DNA from: Pseudogemmobacter faecipullorum
GTDB lineage: Bacteria > Pseudomonadota > Alphaproteobacteria > Rhodobacterales > Rhodobacteraceae
Length of the DNA stretch: 64,000 bases
Reading direction: 5' to 3'
Assembly: GCF_020539525.1 (NCBI RefSeq)
Contig: NZ_JACDXX010000005.1
Span: 62,001-126,000 of the forward strand
Part shown: positions 44,048 through 53,842 of the stretch, piece after piece
How the letters are laid out: every line of letters starts with the position of its first letter
Position numbering within the stretch: the first letter of the stretch is position 1
Translations under genes and position numbers: made by a program
The notes under the pieces: generated by a model
Seen by the model: only the letters and a program-made list of their open reading frames with translations
The model's database searches: none
What the model was told of the DNA's origin: nothing

Positions 44048-46438
44048 TCAGAATTTGGTGCTGACGGTCAGATCGAAGCTCTGGGTGCGGTCATAGTCTT
44101 CTTTCTTCAGCGCTTTGGCAAAGTTGAAGCGCAAAGGACCAATCGGCGTATCCCAGAGCACCGACAGACCGACCGCCACCCGCGGCTTCAGGCCATCATC
44201 GATCTCGCCAGCCAGACCGGCACGGTCCGACAGGCTCCAGACCGATCCGATATCGAGGAAGGCGCCGCCCATGATGCCATATTCTTCCGGCAGACCGAGC
44301 GGGAATTCAGATTCGAAGCGCACCACGGCAAAGGCATTGCCGCCGAGCGCATCCTCAAGACCGGTCCCGTCGCGCGGACCAATGCCATTGGGCTCAAAGC
44401 CGCGCATTTTACCGCGCAGGAAGAAGCGGTCGGTCACGCGGGTGCCGGTATCGCCGAGATCATGAATATGACCGGCCTCGGCGATGACGCGCAAAGTTAC
44501 CTCTTCGCTCCAGACCCGGCGCTCGCCCATGGCGAACAGGCTGGTGGTGAGGAATTTGGTATCGCCGCCCAGACCGCCGATATCCTGGCCAAAGCGCAAA
44601 AGCATGCCGCGGGTCGGGTCAAGCCCGGTGATCCGGCTGTCATATTCATAGCTATAGCCAATGCTCGAACTGGCCAGCGAGCCCTGGTTCGCTTCACGGC
44701 GGATGATCGGCGAGCGGATATCCTCGGCAACCGGCGGGGTTGCGGTCGGATCGGCCGCCACGTCATCCTGCAGATCGAACAGGCTGTTCCGGCTGTAATT
44801 ATAGCGCAGCGACAGGCGCGACTGCTCACCCAGCGGGAAGCCCAGCGACAACGACAGCCCGCCATTGCGGGTGTTATAAAGCGCGTTGTCGTAATCCGAG
44901 GTGCGGTAGAAAATGCCGAAAGACAGGCTCAGGTCACGCCCGAGGAAACCGCGCTCGGTAAAGGTGAAGGACGAGTTCTGATTGTCTTCGGTGGTGGCGA
45001 CGTTGAAGCCGATCGACTGGCCGCGGCCAAGGAAATTGGCCTCGGAGAAATTGACCGTGATCCCGGCACCGCCATCGGCCGAATAGCTCAGACCAAAGCC
45101 GAGGCTGCCGGTGGGCTTTTCATCAACATCGACATTGACCACCACCTGATCGGGCGAGGAGCCCGGCTCGGCATTGACCCGGGCATCCGAGAAGAAGCCA
45201 AGCGCGCGGATACGCTCGGCCGACTGGCGGATTTCACGCGGGTTGAAGGGGTCGCCTTCAACGGTGCGGAACTGGCGGCGCACCACCTGGTCGAGCGTCG
45301 TGGCATTGCCTTCAATATCAATGCGTTCGACGAAAATCTTCTCGCCCCGCACCACGGCGAACTGAATGTTCACCCGCTGATTGCGGTCATCACGGGTGAT
45401 GCGCGGCTCAACCCGGATAAAGTTCAGACCCTTTTTCAGGGCCAGGTTTTCCATCCGGGCGATGTTATTATCGATCAGCGCCGGGTTCCAGGTCTGGCCG
45501 GTTTTGATCTTCTGCACTGCTGCGAATTCAGCGGCATCAATGCCCTGGACTTCCGACACAGTTGAAATCGTGCCGATGTCATATTGCTGGCCTTCACGGA
45601 TGGTGAAGGTCACGAAACTGGCATCGCGCTCACGCGAGACTTCCGCCGAAACATCAAGCACCTGGAAGTCGATATAGCCGCGCGAGCGGTAGAATTCGGT
45701 CAGCACCTGCTTGTCGAGTTCGAGCCGTTCGGTCACCAGGGTGTCGCGCTGGATCAGCTGACGCAGGAAGCCCGCCTGTTTGGTCTCGAGCACCTGACGC
45801 AGACGGCGGTCCGAGAAGTCGCGGTTGCCGACGAAGGACAGCCGCTCGATCTCGACCACCTTGCCCTCGGTCACCTCGAACACCAGGTCAACGCGGTTAT
45901 CGGCGCGGCGGATCACCCGCGGCTCAACCGTGGCAGCGATCCGGCCGCGGACGCGGTACATTTCGGCAATCGCCGCCGCATCGGCCTCGGCCATCGAGGG
46001 CGAGAATACCCGGCTCGACTGCGATTTGATCAGCTTGACCAGATCCTCATCCTTGAGGCGCTTATTGCCCTCAAAGTTGATGATATTGATGAAAGGATAT
46101 TCCTTCACTTTGATCACCAGGGTGCTGCCCTGGGGGATCACCTCAACGGTTTCAAACAGGCCCGAGCCATTGATGCGCTGATAGGCATCATTCAGCCCTC
46201 CCGCCGAAACCTGCTGGCCCTTGGCGATTCCCGCGAAGCTGAGCACGGTCGAGGCATCTACCCGCTGATTACCCTCAACCCGGACGGTCGAAAAAGCATA
46301 GCTCTGCGCATAGGCAACCGGGGTCCAGAGCGGCGATGTCCCTGCTGCGCCAAGGAAAACCACGGCGGCAAGCGCCCTGCCCGCCCGTTTATTGCGCTCA
46401 GCGGCACGGCGATCTTTCCGATTGAAGCTGCTCACCAT
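44048..46438 (-). CDS. bamA: Outer membrane protein assembly factor BamA
   Basis: A 796-residue Omp85 protein: signal peptide (AAVVFLGAAGTSPLWTPVAYAQS), five POTRA domains (from FSTVRVEGNQRVDASTVLSF to about 430), then a 16-strand barrel. The barrel carries the lid-lock motif FFLRGKMRGFEPNGIGPRD and ends TVSTKF with a C-terminal Phe, the beta-signal. It inserts beta-barrel proteins into the outer membrane. The ribosome site is weak; MVSSFNRKDRR is the best start. Confidence 0.96.
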   Translation of the reverse strand: MVSSFNRKDRRAAERNKRAGRALAAVVFLGAAGTSPLWTPVAYAQSYAFSTVRVEGNQRVDASTVLSFAGIAKGQQVSAGGLNDAYQRINGSGLFETVEVIPQGSTLVIKVKEYPFINIINFEGNKRLKDEDLVKLIKSQSSRVFSPSMAEADAAAIAEMYRVRGRIAATVEPRVIRRADNRVDLVFEVTEGKVVEIERLSFVGNRDFSDRRLRQVLETKQAGFLRQLIQRDTLVTERLELDKQVLTEFYRSRGYIDFQVLDVSAEVSRERDASFVTFTIREGQQYDIGTISTVSEVQGIDAAEFAAVQKIKTGQTWNPALIDNNIARMENLALKKGLNFIRVEPRITRDDRNQRVNIQFAVVRGEKIFVERIDIEGNATTLDQVVRRQFRTVEGDPFNPREIRQSAERIRALGFFSDARVNAEPGSSPDQVVVNVDVDEKPTGSLGFGLSYSADGGAGITVNFSEANFLGRGQSIGFNVATTEDNQNSSFTFTERGFLGRDLSLSFGIFYRTSDYDNALYNTRNGGLSLSLGFPLGEQSRLSLRYNYSRNSLFDLQDDVAADPTATPPVAEDIRSPIIRREANQGSLASSSIGYSYEYDSRITGLDPTRGMLLRFGQDIGGLGGDTKFLTTSLFAMGERRVWSEEVTLRVIAEAGHIHDLGDTGTRVTDRFFLRGKMRGFEPNGIGPRDGTGLEDALGGNAFAVVRFESEFPLGLPEEYGIMGGAFLDIGSVWSLSDRAGLAGEIDDGLKPRVAVGLSVLWDTPIGPLRFNFAKALKKEDYDRTQSFDLTVSTKF

Positions 46439-46642
46439 GGTATCTGCCCGCGCCCCGTCTTTTAAAAACCCTTGCGTCTGACTAGCGTCTCAGCGGGCTC
46501 TTGTCAAAAGGATGCGGTCATTTTCGGCATGCGGCGCATATATGGTATGCCCCCCTGGCCACAGGGTTTTTCCCGCTGATCCGGGCTTTGAGCGGAGCTT
46601 GCGGCCAGGCCCGGGCGCGGGCCCGGATGCGGGGCAGAGAAA

Positions 46643-46669
46643 ACCCCGCGCCGCATAACGGAACGGGGT
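46643..46669 (-). terminator. Weak terminator after the small membrane gene
   Basis: Minus strand ACCCCG-N14-CGGGGT followed by TTTT. It lies 45 bases past the stop of the gene ending at 46714 and before bamA. Confidence 0.4.
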
Positions 46670-46713
46670 GTAGGAAGCGCGTGAGCCGCAAAGCCCGCAG
46701 GCCTGGCCGCCGC

Positions 46714-46875
46714 TCAGGGCTGGTATGACTGCAGCGGCAGCTCGCCGATCAGAACCGAGCCAAGGAGAGCCCCGGCCATGAGGCCAAGCACCACCGCAGC
46801 AACGGTAATAATCCAGTCTGAATTCAGCCGCGCGAGAAGCGCAAGCCCCGGAAATTGTCTGGCCACTATCTGCAT
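46714..46875 (-). CDS. Small single-TM membrane protein (53 residues)
   Basis: ATG 46875 has AAGGGGG eight bases upstream. The protein MQIVARQFPGLALLARLNSD continues with one strong TM helix (WIITVAAVVLGLMAGALLGS) and a short tail ending LQSYQP. The frame extends 22 codons upstream without a better site. It sits between the rseP terminator and bamA. No family recognised; topology suggests an inner-membrane small protein. Confidence 0.65.
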   Translation of the reverse strand: MQIVARQFPGLALLARLNSDWIITVAAVVLGLMAGALLGSVLIGELPLQSYQP

Positions 46876-46965
46876 GACACACCCCCTTGCCAGAGCAGAA
46901 ATAGGCGCGAAATCAGGCATTACTAAGGCAGGTTCGGGCAAAGATCCTGATTTTTGCCCGGATGG

Positions 46966-47010
46966 AAAAATTAATCCCGCGCCGGACCTCCGGGACGGGA
47001 TTAAATTTTT
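46966..47010. terminator. Bidirectional terminator after rseP
   Basis: TTAATCCCG (46971-46979) pairs with CGGGATTAA (46996-47004), enclosing a CCGG-ACCT-CCGG inner stem and flanked by AAAAA and ATTTTT. It lies 15 bases past the rseP stop, separating the pyrH-rseP operon from the small gene and bamA. Confidence 0.9.
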
Positions 47011-47024
47011 ATCTCGCCGCCCGC

Positions 47025-48356
47025 TCAGAGGCAGGTGACATCATTCCACAAAGCGAAAGCCATCAGCGACAGCAGAAGCGTCAGCCCCACGGTCATCAGC
47101 AGACGCAAAGCCGCATCCGAGGGCGGCTTGCCGGTCACGGCCTCAAAGGCATGGAATACCAGATGGCCGCCATCGAGTACCGGGATCGGCAAGAGGTTCA
47201 GGATCCCCACCCCCATCGACAGCACCGCCAGCATGGTGACAAAGCTCATCGTGCCCGATTTCGCCGCATCGCCCATGGTCTCGGCAATGCCGATCATCCC
47301 CGACATATTGCAGGTCGAGATCTGGCCAACGATCATATGCCACAGGCCCGAGAAGGTGGTGGTGACCATGGCCCACATATCCGAAGCGGCGATGGAAACC
47401 GCCTCAAAAAGGCCAGGGGTCCGGGTCACCGGCTCAAAGGTCAGGCCCGAGGCAAGACCGATCATCCAGCGGGTTTCAAAACCACCGCCTTCGGCTTCGG
47501 GGCGCGGGATTTCGCGGCTGCGCGGGCTGAGGCTGACCTCGAAGGTTGTGCCATCGCGCCAGACCGTCATCGGCAAAGCGCGGCCGCCGGATCCGACCAC
47601 CACCGACTGCAGATCGCTGAACACCTCGATCGGCTGGCCATCAAGCGACAGGATCACATCGCCACGACGCAGGCCGGCATCAATCGCCGCCGATTTCACC
47701 TGGACCGAAGCCACCAGCGCCGGTTGCGGATGCGGTGCCATAAAGCTCAGCTCCTCGCCATCGCGCTCGACCCGGAACGCGATCTGCGCCGCACGCGGCA
47801 GATCGCGCAAAACCTCGCCCATCGCTGCCAGATCCGGGGTGGCCTGGCCGTTCATCTCAAGGATCACATCGCCCGGGCGCAAAGGCTGCTCAACCGGCAG
47901 CGGCGCCAGCCGGGCCACGGTCGGGCGCTCGACCGGCAGGCCGGTATAGAACAAAGCCCCGAGCAGAATGGCAAAGGTCAGGATGAAATTGGCCATCGGC
48001 CCGGCGATCACCGTCGAGGCCCGGGCCCAGAGCGGTGCCCCTGCCATGGTATGACGCCGTTCCTCCACCGAGAGCCCGGCCGGAACCGCGCTCTGCACCG
48101 AAGAGGCGTCGGCATCGCCGAGGAATTTCACATAGCCGCCAAAGGGAATGGCGGCGATCTGCCAGCGCGTGCCGCACTTGTCGACGCGCGAGAACAGGAT
48201 CGGGCCAAACCCGACCGAGAACACTTCGGCATGAATGCCCGACCAGCGGCCGACGATGTAATGGCCATATTCATGAATGGCGACGATCACCGACAGAGCG
48301 ACGATGAAGAACACCGCTGACCAGGCGGTCCCGGTCAATGCTGTGAGTAGATCCAT
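47025..48356 (-). CDS. rseP: Site-2 zinc metalloprotease RseP
   Basis: A 443-residue inner-membrane M50 protease. The zinc motif is VAIHEYGHYIVGRWSGI (HExxH about 27-31), and the third ligand Asp lies in LLPIPVLDGGHLVFHAFE (about 390). A PDZ domain lies in the middle (GLRRGDVILSLDGQPIEVFS), with four TM helices. It cleaves anti-sigma factors and remnant signal peptides. Last gene of the pyrH-frr-uppS-cdsA-dxr-rseP operon; a terminator follows. Confidence 0.95.
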   Translation of the reverse strand: MDLLTALTGTAWSAVFFIVALSVIVAIHEYGHYIVGRWSGIHAEVFSVGFGPILFSRVDKCGTRWQIAAIPFGGYVKFLGDADASSVQSAVPAGLSVEERRHTMAGAPLWARASTVIAGPMANFILTFAILLGALFYTGLPVERPTVARLAPLPVEQPLRPGDVILEMNGQATPDLAAMGEVLRDLPRAAQIAFRVERDGEELSFMAPHPQPALVASVQVKSAAIDAGLRRGDVILSLDGQPIEVFSDLQSVVVGSGGRALPMTVWRDGTTFEVSLSPRSREIPRPEAEGGGFETRWMIGLASGLTFEPVTRTPGLFEAVSIAASDMWAMVTTTFSGLWHMIVGQISTCNMSGMIGIAETMGDAAKSGTMSFVTMLAVLSMGVGILNLLPIPVLDGGHLVFHAFEAVTGKPPSDAALRLLMTVGLTLLLSLMAFALWNDVTCL

Positions 48357-48413
48357 CGGCCTGCTTCCTCTCGCTTCACTTTATCTCTGGCCCTGCGGCC
48401 CCCGGGCTTTCTG

Positions 48414-49598
48414 TCAGCCCGCCCGGCTCAGCCGGGCGGCGCTTTCAGCGGCGCGCCGCCTTGCCAACTGGTCCATGGCCAGCACCTCCTCAAGGCTCCG
48501 GGCCTCCTGATGCAGACTGCAATCCGAGCCCAGCCGCGACAAGCTGGCCTCGACCACGGCCGCCATATCCATAAAGCCGATTTTACCGGCGAGAAACCAG
48601 TCCAGCGCGATCTCTTTTGCGGCATTGAATGCCGCGCCCGCCTGGCCGCGCACCGCCATCACCTCGCGCGCCAGCCGCAGCGCCGGGAAGCGCGCCTCAT
48701 CGGGGGCTTCAAAGCTCAGCCGGGCCAGTTTCGTCAGATCGAGCCGCTCGACCGGCAGCGGCAGCCGCTCGGGCCAGTGCAGAGCATAGCCGATCGGATG
48801 GCGCATATCGGCACAGCCCAGATGCGCCATCACCGCGCCATCCTTAAAGCCGACCATGGAATGAATGATGCTTTCACGGTGAATGATCACTTCGATCTGC
48901 TCGGGGGCAACACCGAAAAATTCACGAGCTTCAATGACTTCCAGCGCCTTATTGAACATCGAGGCACTGTCGATGGTGATGCGCTGCCCCATCGACCAGT
49001 TGGGATGGGCCAGGGCCTCGGCCACGCTGGCCCCGGCCAGCCGCTCCAGCGGCCAGTCGCGCAGAGCGCCGCCCGAGGCGGTCAGGATCAGCCGCTCGAC
49101 CCGGGAAATATCCTCGCCGCCCAGCGACTGAAAAATCGCCGAATGCTCGCTGTCGACCGGCAGGATCTGCGCTTTATGCTGCCGTGCGGTCGCCATCATC
49201 AGCGGGCCTGCCGCAACGAGGCTTTCCTTATTGGCCAGCGCCAGGGTCGCGCCCTGTTCAAGCGCCCGCATCCCCGGCACCAGCCCGGCGGCGCCAATGA
49301 TCGCGCTCAGCACCCAGTCGGCGGGGCGTGAGGCAGCCTCGGCCAGGGCCTCTGGCCCGGCGGCAGCCTCAATGCCGCTGCCGCTCAGCGCGCTGCGCAG
49401 CGCGCCGAGCAGCGCCGGATCGGCGGTGACCGCAATCTCTGCCCCGAATTCGCGCGCCAGCGCCGCCAGGCCCTGGATATTCCTGCCGCCGGTCACCGCC
49501 ACCATCCGGAAGGCCTGACGCCCGCCCTCGCGGCGCAAAAGATCAGCGGTTTGCGAGCCGACCGAGCCGGTCGCCCCCAGAAGCGTGATACGGCGCAT
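48414..49598 (-). CDS. dxr: 1-deoxy-D-xylulose 5-phosphate reductoisomerase
   Basis: A 394-residue enzyme of the MEP isoprenoid pathway. NADPH motif ITLLGATGSVGSQTADLL at the start; ALANKESLVAAG; PVDSEHSAIFQSL with the metal-binding Glu/Asp; LTASGGALRDWP; MGQRITIDSASMFNKALEVI; and FNAAKEIALDWFLAGKIGF. ATG 49598 is preferred (family N-terminus MRRITLLGATG); it overlaps nothing and follows cdsA by 4 bases. Confidence 0.97.
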   Translation of the reverse strand: MRRITLLGATGSVGSQTADLLRREGGRQAFRMVAVTGGRNIQGLAALAREFGAEIAVTADPALLGALRSALSGSGIEAAAGPEALAEAASRPADWVLSAIIGAAGLVPGMRALEQGATLALANKESLVAAGPLMMATARQHKAQILPVDSEHSAIFQSLGGEDISRVERLILTASGGALRDWPLERLAGASVAEALAHPNWSMGQRITIDSASMFNKALEVIEAREFFGVAPEQIEVIIHRESIIHSMVGFKDGAVMAHLGCADMRHPIGYALHWPERLPLPVERLDLTKLARLSFEAPDEARFPALRLAREVMAVRGQAGAAFNAAKEIALDWFLAGKIGFMDMAAVVEASLSRLGSDCSLHQEARSLEEVLAMDQLARRRAAESAARLSRAG

Positions 49599-49602
49599 GG
49601 CC

Positions 49603-50409
49603 TTACCCTTTGACAGCAACAGGAAGGAAGGGCGCGAACTGGTTCAGCAGCAGCACCATGATCGAGGCGAAGAGCAGCGCGTCAAAGCGGTCCATCAGCC
49701 CGCCATGCCCCGGGATCAGATTCGAGGCATCTTTCACCCCGGCCCGGCGCTTGATCGCGCTTTCAGCAATATCGCCGAGCTGACCGGCAAAGGCGATCAG
49801 CGGTGCCGCCCAGACCACGGCCAGCGGCCAGCCCGCCACGCCCCAGCAATAAAGCCCGATCGCGAGCGCGCCGATCCAGCCCGCCAGCGTGCCCGACCAG
49901 GTCTTTTTCGGGCTGATCGCCGGCCAGAATTTCGGCCCGCCAAGGCTGCGCCCGGCAAAATAGCCCAGCACATCCGAGGCGATCACCACCGCCAGCAGCC
50001 AGACCAGCGCCCCCATGCCATGGATCTCGCGCAGCATGACCAGCGCGAGGCCGCAGAGCATGATCAGCAAAGCATAGGGGGCAAAGGCCAGCAGATCGCG
50101 GCGCGGAGCCAGCGTGCCGATCAGCGCGGGCAGAAGCAGGAAGGGCAGAAACCACGGCACCGGCGCCCAGAGGTTCAGCGCCAGCACCGCCGCCGCCAGC
50201 ACCGCGATCACGACCGAAGCGTCAAAGCCCTCGCCCCGCGTCATCCGCGCCAGCTCCCAGCTCATCAGAGCGCAGGCCAGCACCACCAGCGCGGCAAACC
50301 AGCCGCCCCCGGCCCGGATCGCAGCGCCGCCAAGCAGCAGCATGACCAGCGCCGAGGCCAGACGCGGGAACAGATCGGCCCAGCGATCCGAAGAAACAGT
50401 TTTATTCAT
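49603..50409 (-). CDS. cdsA: Phosphatidate cytidylyltransferase
   Basis: A 268-residue polytopic membrane enzyme making CDP-diacylglycerol. The signature lies at the end: FAGQLGDIAESAIKRRAGVK, followed by LIPGHGGLMDRFDALLFAS. KTWSGTLAGWIGALA precedes it. ATGA overlap with uppS. Confidence 0.95.
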   Translation of the reverse strand: MNKTVSSDRWADLFPRLASALVMLLLGGAAIRAGGGWFAALVVLACALMSWELARMTRGEGFDASVVIAVLAAAVLALNLWAPVPWFLPFLLLPALIGTLAPRRDLLAFAPYALLIMLCGLALVMLREIHGMGALVWLLAVVIASDVLGYFAGRSLGGPKFWPAISPKKTWSGTLAGWIGALAIGLYCWGVAGWPLAVVWAAPLIAFAGQLGDIAESAIKRRAGVKDASNLIPGHGGLMDRFDALLFASIMVLLLNQFAPFLPVAVKG

Positions 50410-51134
50410 TTTTTCACCCCGCCAAAGCGGCGATCCCGCCCTGCGAAGCGCTCAAGGATCTCGCCCAGCTCGACCGGGGTAAAATCCGGCCAGAGGGTCG
50501 GGGTAAATTCATATTCAGCATAGGCGGCCTGCCAGGCGAGGAAATTCGAGGTCCGGGTCTCACCCGAGGTGCGGATCACCAGATCGGGATCGGGCAGATC
50601 AAAACTGTCGAGCCGGCCCGAGAAGGCGGCCTCGGTCAGATCTTCGGGGTTAAACCGGCCCTCAGCCGCATCAGTGGCAATGGCACGGGCGGCGCGCAGG
50701 ATCTCATCGCGCCCGCCGTAATTGATCGCCACCGTCAGGTTCAGCCGATCGAGATGCGCGGTCTTGGCCTCGATCCCGGCCATCAGCCGCTGCAGTTTTG
50801 GCGCCAGGCGTGTGCGGTCGCCGATAAAGCGCAACCGCACCCCCTCACGGCCCAGCTCAGCCGCCTCGCGCTGGATGTAGCGGGCGAAAATCGCCATCAG
50901 ACCAAGGACTTCCTCGGTCGAGCGCTTCCAGTTCTCGGTTGAGAAAGCATAGAGCGTCAGATGGGTGACGCCGAGGTCGGGGGCGGCGCGCACAATCTCG
51001 CGCACCCGCTCGACCCCCTTGCGATGCCCGACCAGACGCGGCCAGCCGCGATTGGTTGCCCAGCGCCCGTTGCCATCCATGATGATGGCAATATGCTCTG
51101 CGCGTCGCGCGACACTGGCTTTGTCAGCGGCCAT
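50406..51134 (-). CDS. uppS: Undecaprenyl diphosphate synthase (isoprenyl transferase)
   Basis: A 242-residue cis-prenyltransferase. Signature IIMDGNGRWATNRGWPRLVG (catalytic Asp about 19), YAFSTENWKRSTEEV, and C-terminal DLVIRTSGETRTSNFLAWQA. It makes the C55 lipid carrier for peptidoglycan. Starts 12 bases after frr. Confidence 0.96.
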   Translation of the reverse strand: MAADKASVARRAEHIAIIMDGNGRWATNRGWPRLVGHRKGVERVREIVRAAPDLGVTHLTLYAFSTENWKRSTEEVLGLMAIFARYIQREAAELGREGVRLRFIGDRTRLAPKLQRLMAGIEAKTAHLDRLNLTVAINYGGRDEILRAARAIATDAAEGRFNPEDLTEAAFSGRLDSFDLPDPDLVIRTSGETRTSNFLAWQAAYAEYEFTPTLWPDFTPVELGEILERFAGRDRRFGGVKK

Positions 51135-51146
51135 AGGCGAGCCCCC

Positions 51147-51716
51147 TCAGACCTGCATGATCTCCGCCTGTTTCGCCTCAAGGGTCTGATCGACCTGTTT
51201 GATATATTTATCGGTCAGCTCCTGGACCTCATCCTCCCAGAATTTCTGGTCATCTTCCGAGATGAGGTTTTTGGTCTTGGCCTTTTTGATCTGGTCCATA
51301 CCGTCACGGCGCAGGTTGCGCACCGCCACCTTGGCATGTTCGGCATAATTGCCGGCGACCTTGGTCAGCTCGCGGCGGCGCTCTTCGTTCAGCTCCGGAA
51401 TCGGCAGCATGATGATCGTGCCATTGGTCTGCGGATTGATGCCGATGCCGCTGTCACGGATCGCGCGCTCGACCTTGGAGACCATGGCTTTATCCCAGAC
51501 GTTGATCGTGACCATGCGCGGCTCGGGCACGTTGACGGTGCCCAGCTGGTTGATCGGCGTCATCTGCCCATAGGCATCAACCTGGATCGGCTCGATCAGC
51601 GCGCCCGAGGCACGGCCGGTGCGCAGGCTGGCGAATTCGACGCGCAGGCTGGCAATCGCGCCTTCCATGCGGCGCGTCAGATCATCGGTGTCGAGCATAA
51701 ATTCTTCGGTCGACAT
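51147..51716 (-). CDS. frr: Ribosome recycling factor
   Basis: A 189-residue protein with family blocks [59 protein letters not shown], and [20 protein letters not shown]. It splits post-termination ribosomes together with EF-G. Confidence 0.97.
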   Translation of the reverse strand: MSTEEFMLDTDDLTRRMEGAIASLRVEFASLRTGRASGALIEPIQVDAYGQMTPINQLGTVNVPEPRMVTINVWDKAMVSKVERAIRDSGIGINPQTNGTIIMLPIPELNEERRRELTKVAGNYAEHAKVAVRNLRRDGMDQIKKAKTKNLISEDDQKFWEDEVQELTDKYIKQVDQTLEAKQAEIMQV

Positions 51717-51856
51717 CAGGTTTTCCCCTACTCGGCCTGCCGACAGCCCCGTTTGGGCGCCCGACAGGGATTTTGGTCCGTATAAGACGAATTGGCTCAG
51801 AGGTATAGTCCGGCGTCCCGACCGCGCTTTGGCCGGGCCAGGTGCCGGGCCAGGCC

Positions 51857-52609
51857 TCAGCCTTTTGAATTCACAGTGGTATAGGTGCCTTCACCGGCGA
51901 GAATGGTGCGCAGCCCGCCCGGCTCATCCAGCGAGAAAACGATGATCGGCAGATCATTGTCCCGCGCCAGGGCAATGGCAGTCGCATCCATCACGCCGAG
52001 ATGTTTCTCAAGCGCCTCATCATAGGACACGGCCTCATAGCGCTTGGCATCGTCGAATTTATTCGGGTCTTTATCATAGACCCCATCCACCTTGGTGCCC
52101 TTGAACACCGCTTCGCAGCCCATTTCGCTGGCGCGCAGAGTGGCGGCGGTATCGGTGGTGAAATAGGGGTTGCCGGTGCCGGCGGCAAAGATGCAGACCC
52201 GCTTTTTCTCAAGGTGGCGCACGGCGCGGCGGCGGATATAGGGCTCGCAGACCTGATCCATCGGAATCGCCGAGATCACCCGGGTGAAGACCCCGAGCTG
52301 CTCCAGCGCCGATTGCATCGCCAGCGCATTCATCACAGTCGCAAGCATACCCATATAGTCGGCGGTGGTGCGCTCCATCCCCTGGGCCGAGCCTGCCAGA
52401 CCGCGGAAGATATTGCCGCCGCCGATCACCATGCAGACCTCTACGCCCATCTCCTGGACCAGCTTTACCTCATTGGCGATCCGCGCCACGGTGCGCGGGT
52501 TCAGGCCATAGCCCTGATCGCCCATCAGCGCTTCACCCGAGATTTTGAGCATCACGCGGGAATATTTCACGCCCGGCTCCGATCCCGGCTTCTTGCTTTC
52601 ACCCGACAT
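51857..52609 (-). CDS. pyrH: UMP kinase
   Basis: A 250-residue hexameric UMP kinase. [20 protein letters not shown] (about 20-40), [20 protein letters not shown], and the C-terminal [18 protein letters not shown] are diagnostic. ATG 52609 (AGGGGA upstream) is chosen; the frame is open 84 residues further without family match. First gene of the operon through rseP; divergent from miaA. Confidence 0.97.
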   Translation of the reverse strand: MSGESKKPGSEPGVKYSRVMLKISGEALMGDQGYGLNPRTVARIANEVKLVQEMGVEVCMVIGGGNIFRGLAGSAQGMERTTADYMGMLATVMNALAMQSALEQLGVFTRVISAIPMDQVCEPYIRRRAVRHLEKKRVCIFAAGTGNPYFTTDTAATLRASEMGCEAVFKGTKVDGVYDKDPNKFDDAKRYEAVSYDEALEKHLGVMDATAIALARDNDLPIIVFSLDEPGGLRTILAGEGTYTTVNSKG

Positions 52610-52734
52610 GGATTCCCCTGATCTTGCTGTGGATAGTGATTTGCGCGCAAAATGGGCGAAATCGGGTCGAGGTTCAACCGGGGAAGCGCCGCCGCGCCCG
52701 CCTGCAGCGGCATTCCTCCCGGAAAGCCGGCCCC

Positions 52735-53631
52735 ATGATGTATTTCCCGCAAGAGGAACAGGACTTGTCTTTGCTGAATTCTGTATCGCGTGAGCTGCCC
52801 GTGCTGATTGCCGGACCGACGGCAAGCGGCAAATCAGCGCTGGCGCTGGAGCTGGCGGCACGCGACGGGCGCCGGGTGATCAATGCCGATGCTTTGCAGG
52901 TCTACAGCGCCTGGCGGCTGCTCTCCGCCCGGCCCTCAGAGGCAGAAGAGGCCGCCGCTCCGCATCTGCTCTATGGCCATATCGGCCGTGATGCGGATTA
53001 TTCGGTCGGCCACTGGCTGCGCGAGCTTGCCGCCTTGCTTGCCGGGCCGGTGGTGATTGTCGGCGGCACCGGGCTTTACTTCATGGCCCTGACCGAGGGG
53101 CTGGCCGAAATCCCGCCGGTGCCGGCGGAGGTCAGGGCCGAAGCCGATCTGCTGCGCCAGGATGATCTGGCGGCGATGATTGCCGGTCTCGACCCTGAAA
53201 CCGCCGCCAGGACCGATCTGCAGAACCCGGCCCGGGTGCAGCGCGCCTGGGAGGTGTTGCGCACCACCGGACGCGGCCTTGCCGCCTGGCAGGCCGGGAC
53301 CGGCGCGCCCCTGTTACCGCCTGCGCGCGCCGAGGCTCTGGTGCTGCGGCCCGGGCCGGACTGGCTGAATGCCAGGATCGACCGCCGTTTTGATCAGATG
53401 ATGGCGGCAGGCGCGCTGGAGGAGGCGCGCGCCCAGCTGCCGTTCTGGCAGGCTGAGCGCCCCTGGGCACGGGCCATCGGCGCGCCGGAGCTGATCGCCC
53501 ATCTCCAGGGCCAGACCGGGCTGGAGGAGGCGGTGGAAGCGGCAAAGCTGGCCAGCCGGCAATATGCCAAACGTCAGCGCACCTGGATGCGCTCGCGCAT
53601 GAAGGACTGGCGCAGCATTGAACCGGGCTGA
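52735..53631 (+). CDS. miaA: tRNA dimethylallyltransferase
   Basis: A 298-residue enzyme adding a dimethylallyl group to A37 of tRNAs reading U-starting codons. P-loop [59 protein letters not shown], and the C-terminal [15 protein letters not shown]. Start choice is uncertain: ATG 52735 has GGAAAG upstream, but TTG 52765 has GAGGA seven bases away and gives an N-terminus closer in length to known homologues. Confidence 0.94.
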   Translation: MMYFPQEEQDLSLLNSVSRELPVLIAGPTASGKSALALELAARDGRRVINADALQVYSAWRLLSARPSEAEEAAAPHLLYGHIGRDADYSVGHWLRELAALLAGPVVIVGGTGLYFMALTEGLAEIPPVPAEVRAEADLLRQDDLAAMIAGLDPETAARTDLQNPARVQRAWEVLRTTGRGLAAWQAGTGAPLLPPARAEALVLRPGPDWLNARIDRRFDQMMAAGALEEARAQLPFWQAERPWARAIGAPELIAHLQGQTGLEEAVEAAKLASRQYAKRQRTWMRSRMKDWRSIEPG

Positions 53632-53698
53632 GATCCGCGCCGCCGCCTTCGGGGCCCGCCCGGCCCCGGTTCTGGCCCGAGAGTTGCGGGGCCCGGGC

Positions 53699-53743
53699 TT
53701 GCCCACAGGCTTATGCACAGATTTCACCGTATCCTGTGGATAA
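53699..53743. promoter_or_regulatory. Cluster of DnaA boxes
   Basis: TTATGCACA (53711-53719, plus) and TGTGGATAA (53735-53743, the complement of TTATCCACA) both match the DnaA consensus TTWTNCACA; TTGCCCACA (53699-53707) is a weaker third. They lie in the 211-base gap between miaA and the AraC gene. Confidence 0.5.
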
Positions 53744-53842
53744 GTCACAAGGCGCAGAGATTTTTTGCTTTGGGCCGGTGCCAGGGCCTGGCTAGGCTCG
53801 CCACGATGGTGGCCCGGATCGGGCCCCGGGTGGGAGCATGTG

